Assembly (NCBI GenBank): GCA_040219355.1
Contig: JAVJSN010000010.1
Span: 124,001 to 188,000, forward strand
Length of the DNA stretch: 64,000 bases
Direction of reading: 5' to 3'
Origin: MH13 sp040219355
GTDB lineage: Bacteria; Pseudomonadota; Alphaproteobacteria; Rhizobiales; MH13
In this document: one piece after another, positions 33,019 to 41,418 of the stretch
Position numbering within the stretch: the stretch's first letter is position 1
Layout of the letters: each line of letters begins with the position of its first letter
Translations under genes and position numbers: made by a program
The notes under the pieces: model-generated
Seen by the model: only the letters and a program-made list of their open reading frames with translations
What the model was told of the DNA's origin: nothing
Databases searched by the model: none

Positions 33019-34473
33019 GTGTCATTCGTCCGCCTTCCGCTGTTAACCTGTGTCGCGCTGGCCGTTGTACTGCTGCAAGCAAGCTTCGCGCACGCACAAC
33101 CCTCAGGCCTTGGCCCCTATGATGGACCCAACATCACCATCGATGTGGGGTCGATGCGGGTGTTGTCGTCCAATCGCGCTTTCGATGCTTGGTATCCAGC
33201 CTCCACGACCAAGCTCATGACGGCATACGTGGTGTTTCAGGCAGTGAGTCAGGGCCGCGTGACCATGCAATCCCCTGTGACGATTTCTGCCAATGCCGCC
33301 GCGCAGCCGCCTTCGAAGGCTGGCCTTGCCGTGGGCCAGGTTCTCACCGTGGAAAATGCGCTGCGCGTGCTGATGGTGAAAAGTGCCAACGATATTGCCG
33401 TTGCCCTGGCTGAGAGTGTCGCCGGATCGGAGCCAGCGTTCATCGACCAAATGAACACCGCCGCCCGCGCGCTTGGCATGAGCCGCTCCACTTTCACCAA
33501 TCCGCACGGCCTGCCCGACCGCGGCCAGGTCTCAACAGCTTACGACCTGGCGCTTCTGACCTTGGCATTGATGCGCGACTATCCTGAACGCAACGACTTT
33601 TATTCCATGGGTGCGGTGCAGCTGGGTGAGGCGCGCTGGGTCAATCACAATCTGCTCTTGCAGCGCTATCGCGGCGCCTTCGGCTTTAAAACCGGCTACA
33701 TTTGCGACAGCGGCTTTAATCTCGTGGCTGGCGCTCGCAGGGGCGGCCGCACCTTGATCACCGTAACGCTTGGTGCCCGCTCTGGCCTGGAACGCGCAGC
33801 CGCCTCGGCCCACCAGCTTGACGAAGGGTTCCGTCGCGGTGGCGGTCTGTTTGGCGATGCTGCCGGCACGCCGCTGGCCGAGTTCCGCCCACGCGGCGCG
33901 GTGCAAACCACCGCCACACGCTTGCGCCCCATTGTCTGCCAAAGCCCACGTGTGCGCCCAACGTTCGAAGAGATTGCAGGCCAGTTCGGCACCTCCGGCC
34001 CGGGCTTCAATCCGACATCCGTCGCCAGCGCTTTTTCCAGCGATTCCAGCGCGATGGTTTTGCCCAACTCCGGCGCCGCCAGCGGCGAGAATGACGGCGC
34101 CGACGAGATCGACGTTCTCGACACGTTGCTTGGTCCGGTGATCCGTGAACCTCAGCCGATCCGCTTGGCCTTGGGCGGCGCGACTGGCCCTGCCGTCGCC
34201 CCAGCCGGGCGTTGGCTGGTGCCGAACCCAATCTCTCGTCCCCCTTCAGGCCAACTTGCACTGGTACCGGCCGCCGCACCTGCAGCATCGACTTCGACAG
34301 CGCTTCCTGGCCAGATCGCACCGGCCACCAATGGCCCAGCAGTGCAACTGGCGGCGCCAGCAAGCGCTCCTGCCACCAGCACCACGACGACCAACAATCC
34401 AGGTTCAATCCTCGGTACGGTTGGCCGTGCTGTGCCAATCCCCGTGCCCTCGCCACAGCCACGCCCGAACTAG
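33019..34473 (+). CDS. D-alanyl-D-alanine carboxypeptidase (DacA/DacF type) with Pro/Ala-rich tail
   Basis: A 484-residue S11 peptidase starting at a GTG. After a signal peptide (LPLLTCVALAVVLLQASFAH) come the three penicillin-binding motifs: S-x-x-K in PASTTKLMTAYVV (about residue 61), S-x-N in VKSANDIAVAL (about 121) and K-T-G in FGFKTGYICDSGF (about 224). It trims the terminal D-Ala from peptidoglycan stems in the periplasm. The C-terminal 200 residues are low in complexity and rich in Pro, Ala and Thr, unlike the short amphipathic anchor of classic DacA. It runs into the CobW gene after eight bases. Confidence 0.9.
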   Translation: MSFVRLPLLTCVALAVVLLQASFAHAQPSGLGPYDGPNITIDVGSMRVLSSNRAFDAWYPASTTKLMTAYVVFQAVSQGRVTMQSPVTISANAAAQPPSKAGLAVGQVLTVENALRVLMVKSANDIAVALAESVAGSEPAFIDQMNTAARALGMSRSTFTNPHGLPDRGQVSTAYDLALLTLALMRDYPERNDFYSMGAVQLGEARWVNHNLLLQRYRGAFGFKTGYICDSGFNLVAGARRGGRTLITVTLGARSGLERAAASAHQLDEGFRRGGGLFGDAAGTPLAEFRPRGAVQTTATRLRPIVCQSPRVRPTFEEIAGQFGTSGPGFNPTSVASAFSSDSSAMVLPNSGAASGENDGADEIDVLDTLLGPVIREPQPIRLALGGATGPAVAPAGRWLVPNPISRPPSGQLALVPAAAPAASTSTALPGQIAPATNGPAVQLAAPASAPATSTTTTNNPGSILGTVGRAVPIPVPSPQPRPN

Positions 34474-34481
34474 TTTCACCG

Positions 34482-35600
34482 ATGGATCCCAAACGTCCCG
34501 ACCGGATGCCGGTGCTCGTGCTGTCCGGTTTTCTGGGCGCAGGCAAAACCACCTTCCTCAACCGGCTGCTGGCGACACCAGCGCTGGCTGACTCCTTGGT
34601 GATCGTCAATGAGTTTGGCGATGCCGGGCTCGACAGCCTGTTTCTTGAAGCGGAAAGCCAGGCAAAAGGATCTGGTCTGATGGTGGAAGAGCTCACCTCA
34701 GGGTGCCTGTGCTGTACGCTGCAAGGCCCGCTGGTAACGACGCTGGAAGATCTTCTGCGCGCCCGCGACAATGGTCGCATCAAGCCATTCAAACAGCTCA
34801 TCATCGAAACCACCGGCCTGGCCGACCCGGCACCGATTCTAGGTGCCTTCGCCAAACACCCTTATTTGTCGCTGCGCTACCTGGTGGGCGGCATCGTGAC
34901 GGTGGTCGATGCCGCCAACGCGCAAGCGGTCGGACCGTGGTCCGGGGCAAGCACGGACATGAAAGAGGCCACTGCCCAGATCGCGGTTGCTGATGTTCTG
35001 GCCATCTCCAAAAGTGATCTTGTGGACGATAAGGCAATCAATGAGCTTCATCGCACGCTCGCCGCACGCAACCCTCACGCTCAGCAACACACCACAGATG
35101 CGCTGACAGCGGATACCGGGTGGTTAGAAACGCTTCTCGCCCAGGCAAGCCCGATCATCCCAAACCCCGTCGAACCAATGGTTGATACCGCGCATGCCCA
35201 TGATCACGGCGATCCGCACAGCCATGACCCCAATCACGATCATGACCACCAGCACGCCTATTCAGTCGTGGTCGAGACCGACACGCCGCTGGAAAGCAGG
35301 GTGCTTGCCATGTTCATGGACCTGCTTGGCATGAACCTGCCCGGTGAACTGTTGCGGGTGAAAGGTATTGTCTGGATCGATGGTGGCGAGGGCGCAGAAC
35401 CTTGGGCCGTGCATGCCGCCGGCCCGCTGCAACACCCCGCCCGCCCGATCACCGGGCCTATTGTCGATAAACTCGCACCAAATCGCACACAGATCGTGGT
35501 CATCACGCGCACCGATCAAACCAAGCGCATCGAGGATCTGTTCAACGCCTGCTTGAAGCAAAATCCTCAGCCAACCGGCAATGCGATCTCTGCCGGATAG
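34482..35600 (+). CDS. CobW/COG0523-family metal GTPase
   Basis: A 372-residue G3E-family GTPase and metal chaperone. It has Walker A GFLGAGKTTFLNRLL (residues 14-28), the metal-binding GCLCC (in LTSGCLCCTLQGP, about 73), and ISKSDLVDD as the base-recognition loop. A His/Asp-rich segment follows (AHDHGDPHSHDPNHDHDHQH, about 236-255), then the CobW C-terminal domain (GELLRVKGIVWIDGGEGAEP). The His-rich part points to zinc or another transition metal, not to cobalamin synthesis, since no cob genes are near. The ATG at 34482 gives the family start; the longer open frame is rejected. Metal identity is not certain. Confidence 0.9.
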   Translation: MDPKRPDRMPVLVLSGFLGAGKTTFLNRLLATPALADSLVIVNEFGDAGLDSLFLEAESQAKGSGLMVEELTSGCLCCTLQGPLVTTLEDLLRARDNGRIKPFKQLIIETTGLADPAPILGAFAKHPYLSLRYLVGGIVTVVDAANAQAVGPWSGASTDMKEATAQIAVADVLAISKSDLVDDKAINELHRTLAARNPHAQQHTTDALTADTGWLETLLAQASPIIPNPVEPMVDTAHAHDHGDPHSHDPNHDHDHQHAYSVVVETDTPLESRVLAMFMDLLGMNLPGELLRVKGIVWIDGGEGAEPWAVHAAGPLQHPARPITGPIVDKLAPNRTQIVVITRTDQTKRIEDLFNACLKQNPQPTGNAISAG

Positions 35601-35603
35601 CGC

Positions 35604-35855
35604 TTACCGGCGCCTGATCCAAAACGTCGCGCGATCACCATTAACTTGTTGATCGATGACTTCATGACCCTCTTCACGGGCCATATGGGGCAGATCAAGG
35701 ATGGCCATCGGGTCGGAGCTGTCGACTTGAACAACTTTGCCGGGCGCTAAGCCAAGCAGTGCCTTGCGCGCACGCAGAACCGGCAATGGGCATTTCAACC
35801 CAATGCAGTCCACCAAGAAGACACTCTGTTCACCAAGGATCGGCTCGTCACCCAT
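35604..35855 (-). CDS. TusA-family sulfur-carrier protein
   Basis: An 83-residue protein with the TusA signature DCIGLKCPLPVLRARKAL near residues 15-32, where the Cys of CPLP is the persulfide carrier, then GKVVQVDSSDPMAILDLPHM. It moves sulfur to acceptors such as tRNA-thiolation or molybdenum-cofactor enzymes; the partner is not evident. I set the start at the ATG at 35855, which gives family length. It is convergent with the CobW gene, three bases apart. Confidence 0.88.
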   Translation of the reverse strand: MGDEPILGEQSVFLVDCIGLKCPLPVLRARKALLGLAPGKVVQVDSSDPMAILDLPHMAREEGHEVIDQQVNGDRATFWIRRR

Positions 35856-36008
35856 ACCGTTATGTGTCACCGTCCAACGACAAACACCAGATATCAGAGC
35901 GTTTCGCGTTTGACGTGAAGCGCAATTCGCTGCCTCTTCCATTCGTCGAACGCGATTTGCGAAAAGATCGTCTGGGACAAAATGCAAAACGCCTTAAAGG
36001 GACCCATC

Positions 36009-36551
36009 ATGGACGAACGCGCACTCGAGCTTTTGGATGCCTGGTGGGAGATCGGTGAGGAGGGTTGGTATAAACAATCCGACGAAACCGACACGATGCT
36101 CAAGGACAGATTCGGTGATCTGGTGATGCAAGCGCGTTTGGGCGCGCTCGATCACTGGCAGGATGCTCCACACACAACGCTGGCGTTGCTGCTGCTGCTT
36201 GATCAGCTTCCGCGCAACATCTTCCGTGGCACACCCGACGCTTTTGCGTCCGATGCGCAGGCCATGAAAGTGTCTGAAGCAGCGCGCGCGAAAAACTTCG
36301 ATAAAGCCTATCACGGCGTCGCGCGCGGCTTCTTTTACATGCCCTACATGCACTGCGAGGATTTGGAGGCGCAAAACACATGCTGCGACATCTTCCGCGC
36401 CATGGGCAATCAGAACGGCTATTACTACGCGCTGGTCCACATGGATGCGATTAGGCGGTTCGGACGTTTCCCGCACAGAAACAAAATCCTCGGGCGCGTC
36501 ACCACGCCCGAGGAAGAACTTTATATGAGAACCGGTGGGTTTTCGGCTTAA
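36009..36551 (+). CDS. DUF924-family protein
   Basis: A 180-residue helical protein of the DUF924 family (TPR-like fold, function unknown). Signatures are ELLDAWWEIGEEGWYKQSDE, LLDQLPRNIFRGTPDAFASD (about residues 70-90), ARGFFYMPYMHCEDL and DAIRRFGRFPHRNKILGR. The ATG at 36009 is preceded by AAAGGG and I prefer it to one at 35982. Its stop overlaps the stop of the chemoreceptor gene by four bases. Confidence 0.88.
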   Translation: MDERALELLDAWWEIGEEGWYKQSDETDTMLKDRFGDLVMQARLGALDHWQDAPHTTLALLLLLDQLPRNIFRGTPDAFASDAQAMKVSEAARAKNFDKAYHGVARGFFYMPYMHCEDLEAQNTCCDIFRAMGNQNGYYYALVHMDAIRRFGRFPHRNKILGRVTTPEEELYMRTGGFSA

Positions 36552-38596
36552 GCGGCGGCCACATCGGTGAGGAACTGATCGACCATGCCACGAAGCTTCT
36601 GCGAACGCTCGGTTACTTCGCCTGAGGCCTGTTGAACCTGCCCCGCCGACTGCGAGGTTTCGTCAACCGATTGGCTCATGATCGCCATGGCCTCGGCCAC
36701 CTGACCTGTGCCCTGAGCAGCTTCATTGATGTTGCGGGAAATTTCCGACGTCGCTGAGCCTTGCTCTTCCACCGCTGCGGCAATGGCATTGGTGTAGGTC
36801 TGCACATCGCGCATCGTCTGGGCAATAGCCTCGATCGACTGCGCCGATTCCGTGGTTGACCCCTGAATGCCGGAAATCTGGCTAGCAATCTCTTCGGTTG
36901 CCTTGGCCGTTTGGTTGGCCAGAGACTTCACTTCACTGGCTACCACGGCGAAGCCTTTGCCCATCTCGCCAGCGCGCGCCGCCTCAATGGTGGCGTTAAG
37001 AGCCAGCAAATTGGTCTGCTCGGCAATGTCTTGAATGAGCGAGACCACATCACCGATCTGCTGCGCCGCAGCGGCGAGTTGGGTTACCTTTTCGCTGGAA
37101 TCGACCGCCGAACGGGTGGCCTGATCGACAATCTCATTGGTTTGAACGACCTGGCGGGAGATCTCTTCAACCGAGGACGATAGCTGCTCTGTTGCTGCCG
37201 CCACGGTTTGCACATTGGCCGAAGCTTCTTCAGACGCCGCGCTCGTCGTCATCACTTGATCACGTGACGTGTCCGCCACGCCATTAAGCGCGATCACAGC
37301 GCCTTGCATGGACTGGGTGTTGTCCGTCACCGCATCCAGCATCGCCATAGACTCGGCGCGGAACGATTCAACCAGCGCATCGACCCGGGCTTGGCGCTCC
37401 AAACGCGATGCCTGGTCGGCCTCCGATTCCTCGCGCAGCTTGATGCGTTCCAGCGCGCTTTCGCGGAAACCCAGCAGCCCACGCGCCATAGTTCCGATCT
37501 CGTCTGTGAGGTGCGTATCGGCAATCTCTATGTCATAATTCTGTTCAGCGAAGGAATCCATCGCTGACGATACGCGACTGATCCCACCAGTGATCTGTCC
37601 GGCAATCCGCAGGCTAAGAAAGCCTGTACCCACCAAGACAGCCAGCATCAAACCAATTTCGATATAGAACAACCGCATGGCGGAGGCAGCCTGTCCTTCG
37701 GCGATCCCTTCGAGTTCATGGATTGCGGCGGTTTCGACCTCACGCAGCGCCTCGATACGCGCCGTGCTTGCAGCAAACCAATCTTGACCCGTCACAACGC
37801 TGACGTCGCCACCAAACGGACTGGACTGCGCAACCAGCCGGTAGGCGTCGACCGGTCCGGTGACGGCATCGGACATAGCGGCATTGTATCGGCTAATCAT
37901 ATCTGGCGATGCGAGGCGCAGAAAGATCGAAAAGTCGGTGTTTTGCGCGCCTTGCAGCGTCAGCATGCGCGCATAAAGGTTTTCACTGAATTCACCTGCG
38001 GAAAAGCCAGCGGCACCCATTGCGCGTTCTAGGCCAGCGGCTTCTTTGGCTTCAACGATCGCGAGATAGGCTTCGACACGTTCGGCCATTTGACCGGAAT
38101 GTGCGAAATCCTCAATATGGTCCAGCGCCACAATCAAATGATGGATGGCTGAGGTATAGACGCCTGCCATGTCACTGACGCTCGCTGTGCCGGTGTCGAC
38201 CTGCTCTCGCATGTTAAAAACACGAGCTTCGTCCTGACGAAGCGTGCCCACATACTCCGCAAACGCCACCGCGATAACATCCGACATGTTGCCCAGCATG
38301 TCTTCCATGTCTCTATAGGCGCCATTGGTTGCTTCACGCTGTTGCGGCAGCGCGTCAGCGAAATTGGCGCCCGAAGAGGCAATGAAGCCAGCACTTTGGC
38401 CGCGCTCGCGCTGCAGCTCATGCACAACCGTGCCAAGAATTTCCGCTTTATGGAGCAGCAGGCCCATATCACTGGCACCGCTGGCTTCTTTCCACGTGGT
38501 ATAAAGCGTAAAACCGGACACGGCGGTAAGCGCAATCAACGGTAGAGCGCAGCAAAGCATGATGCGCTGCTTGATGGACAGAGCGGACAAAGACAT
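36548..38596 (-). CDS. Methyl-accepting chemotaxis protein with NIT sensor domain
   Basis: A 682-residue chemoreceptor. A first membrane segment (about residues 11-30) is followed by a periplasmic all-helical NIT domain (AEILGTVVHELQRERGQSAG, about 47-66), the fold linked to nitrate and nitrite sensing. A second membrane segment (about 305-325) and a HAMP domain precede the long cytoplasmic coiled coil. The signalling hairpin tip is DIAEQTNLLALNATIEAARA, with the following GKGFAVVASEVKSLANQTAK. No che genes are in the window, so it is an orphan receptor. Its ligand is inferred only from the NIT fold. Confidence 0.93.
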   Translation of the reverse strand: MSLSALSIKQRIMLCCALPLIALTAVSGFTLYTTWKEASGASDMGLLLHKAEILGTVVHELQRERGQSAGFIASSGANFADALPQQREATNGAYRDMEDMLGNMSDVIAVAFAEYVGTLRQDEARVFNMREQVDTGTASVSDMAGVYTSAIHHLIVALDHIEDFAHSGQMAERVEAYLAIVEAKEAAGLERAMGAAGFSAGEFSENLYARMLTLQGAQNTDFSIFLRLASPDMISRYNAAMSDAVTGPVDAYRLVAQSSPFGGDVSVVTGQDWFAASTARIEALREVETAAIHELEGIAEGQAASAMRLFYIEIGLMLAVLVGTGFLSLRIAGQITGGISRVSSAMDSFAEQNYDIEIADTHLTDEIGTMARGLLGFRESALERIKLREESEADQASRLERQARVDALVESFRAESMAMLDAVTDNTQSMQGAVIALNGVADTSRDQVMTTSAASEEASANVQTVAAATEQLSSSVEEISRQVVQTNEIVDQATRSAVDSSEKVTQLAAAAQQIGDVVSLIQDIAEQTNLLALNATIEAARAGEMGKGFAVVASEVKSLANQTAKATEEIASQISGIQGSTTESAQSIEAIAQTMRDVQTYTNAIAAAVEEQGSATSEISRNINEAAQGTGQVAEAMAIMSQSVDETSQSAGQVQQASGEVTERSQKLRGMVDQFLTDVAAA

Positions 38597-38710
38597 TAAA
38601 AACCCCTAATACAATCTAAGGTACCCATCACCCATGCGCATTGACGAACCGTTAAGGCTGCCGTCTTAACGCCCCGCTCACCATCGATGCGAACGCACCC
38701 TTAAGTGGTC

Positions 38711-40213
38711 ATGGACTACAAAAACCCCACAACCTGTAGGGGAAATCGCAGCGTGCGCCTGTTTTCAAGTCTTTCAGCAAGAATGCCGCCTCATTTAGGC
38801 GAAAAGCTTGCACCTGTTAGCGCGAAGCTCGATTTGGCGTTTTCGAACGACGGGCCACGCTCCAAGGCCGCCCGTGCTGCGCTTCTTACGTTTGCAGTGC
38901 GCGTTTTCAATGCCGCGCTGGCCTATATCTCGCAGATCATCCTCGCCCGCCTGATGGGCCAGTATGAGTATGGTGTGTTTGCGATCATCTGGGTCTGGGT
39001 GATGGTGCTGGCAACCTTCTGTGCGCTTGGCTACCCTTCGGCTTTGCTGCGCTTTATTCCTGAACTCTACAAAACTGGGCGCTATCGCGAACTGCGCATG
39101 GTTTTGGTGCGCGGCAGTCTGGTGAATGTGGGCTTCGCTAGCCTTTTGGGCGCCACAGGCATCGCCATCGTGCTGCTGATGCCTGACCTGCTGGAACGGG
39201 CTTTCGTTTTGCCGCTTATGCTGGCGGCGATCTGCATGCCGATGATCACTTTGATGATAAACCAAGGGTCTATAGCGCAGGCGTTCGACTGGCCCGATCT
39301 GGTGAACATCCCGGCCTATGTCGCTCGGCCTTCTCTTGTGCTGGGCCTGTTCTGCGTGTTTGTTTTGGTTGGCACGCAAGCCAGCGCCGTGACCGCGATG
39401 ATGGCCAGCCTGGTTGGCATTTGGCTGGTCGTTGTCGGTCAGTTTTTGATGTTGCGCTTCCGCGTGCGCGAACGACTATTAACCGGCGCTCGTGACAATG
39501 ATAATGCTATTGCCGATGGCGGAAAGCTGACGCCCTATCTGCGCGCTGCCTTGCCTATGCTGGCTGTGGAAGGGATTTTCTATCTCATCATCAACACAGA
39601 TGTCATGGTCGCCGGCCTGTTCGTCACGCCCCATGACGTGGCGGTTTATTATGCTGCTGCCAAAACTTTGGCTCTGGTGCATTTCGTCTATTTCGCCATC
39701 CGCATCGCCACCGCCCACAAGATTGCCGAGTATCACGCGTTGGGCAACGAGGCGGCACTTCGCGCGACTTTACGCGATGCCATCCATTGGACCTTTTGGC
39801 CGTCGCTTGGCCTAGCGCTGGCCCTGTGGGCCTTTGGCGGTTTGGTCCTTGGGCTGTTTGGTGCAGGCTTCGCCGAGGAAGGTATGCCCTTTCTTGCCAT
39901 ACTTTTGGCCGGTGTGGTTATCCGCGCCACCATTGGGCCCGCAGAAGCGCTGCTCACCATGGCCAACGAACAGAAACTGGCCGCCTGGATCTATGCCTGC
40001 GTGTTCGTGACCAACCTGTCATTGAACTTCGCACTCATTGCACTGTTCGGGTTAATTGGAGCGGCAATCGCCACGGCAGTGTCAATGACGGTTGAAACGC
40101 TGCTGCTTTCGCTTGCGATCTACCGCAAGCTTGGCGTCGTGTCGTTTATCGGTGCCGTTGGTCGCTTGAAAGCGCAGGGTGTTGATCGCCCTGCAGCCGG
40201 ACCAGCAGAATGA
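38711..40213 (+). CDS. Polysaccharide flippase (Wzx/MATE-like MOP superfamily)
   Basis: A membrane protein of 500 residues with 12-14 segments; the first, AALLTFAVRVFNAALAYISQ, begins near residue 56. The pattern ILARLMGQYEYGVFAIIWVW and TNLSLNFALIALFGLIGAAI fits oligosaccharide flippases of the Wzx/polysaccharide_synt type, which move lipid-linked sugars across the inner membrane. The start is uncertain: ATG at 38711 is used, but 38783 would remove a poorly conserved polar tail. It overlaps the following acyltransferase gene by four bases, and the pair may serve exopolysaccharide or lipid-linked modification. Confidence 0.85.
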   Translation: MDYKNPTTCRGNRSVRLFSSLSARMPPHLGEKLAPVSAKLDLAFSNDGPRSKAARAALLTFAVRVFNAALAYISQIILARLMGQYEYGVFAIIWVWVMVLATFCALGYPSALLRFIPELYKTGRYRELRMVLVRGSLVNVGFASLLGATGIAIVLLMPDLLERAFVLPLMLAAICMPMITLMINQGSIAQAFDWPDLVNIPAYVARPSLVLGLFCVFVLVGTQASAVTAMMASLVGIWLVVVGQFLMLRFRVRERLLTGARDNDNAIADGGKLTPYLRAALPMLAVEGIFYLIINTDVMVAGLFVTPHDVAVYYAAAKTLALVHFVYFAIRIATAHKIAEYHALGNEAALRATLRDAIHWTFWPSLGLALALWAFGGLVLGLFGAGFAEEGMPFLAILLAGVVIRATIGPAEALLTMANEQKLAAWIYACVFVTNLSLNFALIALFGLIGAAIATAVSMTVETLLLSLAIYRKLGVVSFIGAVGRLKAQGVDRPAAGPAE

Positions 40214-41418
40214 GCGTCGCGACCACCATAGCCACTCCAGATCTGCCGCATGGCTATGCGTGGCTGGCAGCCAATGCGGTGGAGCGCAATATCTTCTTTG
40301 AGCCGCAGGTGATGGAACCGGCATTGTGCCATCTCGCGCCAGCCGATGTGGAGCTGTGCATGGCCACAGATCCGCAGGATGCGATTCCGCGCGCCGCTAT
40401 GCCGGTCCGCCGTGCCCAAGGCCGCTACGGCCCAGTCCCGACACCGGTGCCCCTGATCGTATGGCATCACCCCTATTCCATGGTTGCAACGCCGCTTGTT
40501 TCTCCCGAAGACGCGGCGGGTGCCTTGGAAGCACTGTTTGCAAAAGCGGCTCGTCGGCGCGATGGCCCTCCAGTGCTGTTGATGCAAAAAATGCTGACCG
40601 ATGGTCCGCTCTGGCCGTTGTTGCAGCAGGTAATTAAGACCAGCGGGCGCCGACTGCATGTCCTTGAAACCACCCAGCGCGCAGGTCTTAAACTTGATGC
40701 AGAGGCGGCCAAAGCCGCGACCTTGCGCACACTATTGGGCGGCAAGAGCGCTCAATCGATCAAAGCAAGTCGCCGGAAACTCGGCTCGCATGGCGCACTT
40801 TCCCACAGCGCAGCAACATCACCGAATGAAGTAGGCAGCGCGCTGGAAATCTTCCTGGCTTTGGAAGCAGGTGGCTGGAAAGGCCGCAGCGGCACCGCGC
40901 TCATCAGTATTGACCATGACGGTTTTGCTCGCCAGATAGCGGAAAATCTTGCCCGTGAGGGCCGCGCCCGCATCGACCTGACCATGTTGCAAGAGGTCGA
41001 CACTGACCCCAGAGCCATCGCAGGAACTTTTTCCATCAAAGCTGGAACCGAGAACGCACCGATCTGGATGCCATGGAAAACAGCCTATGATGAAGCCTTC
41101 GTGCGGGCGGGCCCTGGCGCTCTGACCCTTGCTGACCTGACGGAGCTGCTGTTGCAAGACGCCCAAAAGGCCAAGCAACCCTTGATGATCGACAGTCTCG
41201 CCGCGCCGGAAAGCCTGCTTGCTCGCCGCCTCTGGCATGACCATTGGACGCTGGTCGACGTGTTGATTGACCTAAAACCCGGCGGCAGCGGCGCCTTTGG
41301 CCCCATCCTGATGGCTGAAAAAGCACGCAAGTCAGCTTATGCCGCTGGCAAAGTCGCGCGCGCTGCCATCAAGCGCGCTGCCAAGCGTGCACAAGCCGCA
41401 CTGGCATCACAGAGCTAA
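40210..41418 (+). CDS. GNAT-type acyltransferase, CelD/BioF2-like
   Basis: A 402-residue protein of the CelD-like (Acetyltransf_6, COG5653) group. The GNAT core is visible at LEIFLALEAGGWKGRSGTAL (about 214-233), and later GTFSIKAGTENAPIWMPWKT and PLMIDSLAAPESLLARRLWH. These enzymes are often encoded with polysaccharide genes, which agrees with the preceding flippase; its substrate is unknown. Its stop overlaps the stop of the convergent acyl-CoA synthetase gene by four bases. Confidence 0.82.
   Translation: MSVATTIATPDLPHGYAWLAANAVERNIFFEPQVMEPALCHLAPADVELCMATDPQDAIPRAAMPVRRAQGRYGPVPTPVPLIVWHHPYSMVATPLVSPEDAAGALEALFAKAARRRDGPPVLLMQKMLTDGPLWPLLQQVIKTSGRRLHVLETTQRAGLKLDAEAAKAATLRTLLGGKSAQSIKASRRKLGSHGALSHSAATSPNEVGSALEIFLALEAGGWKGRSGTALISIDHDGFARQIAENLAREGRARIDLTMLQEVDTDPRAIAGTFSIKAGTENAPIWMPWKTAYDEAFVRAGPGALTLADLTELLLQDAQKAKQPLMIDSLAAPESLLARRLWHDHWTLVDVLIDLKPGGSGAFGPILMAEKARKSAYAAGKVARAAIKRAAKRAQAALASQS

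Noticed and set aside
34212..34481. Ninety extra codons before the CobW-type GTPase
   Set aside because: They lie inside the carboxypeptidase gene in another frame and the Walker A start is normal from 34482.
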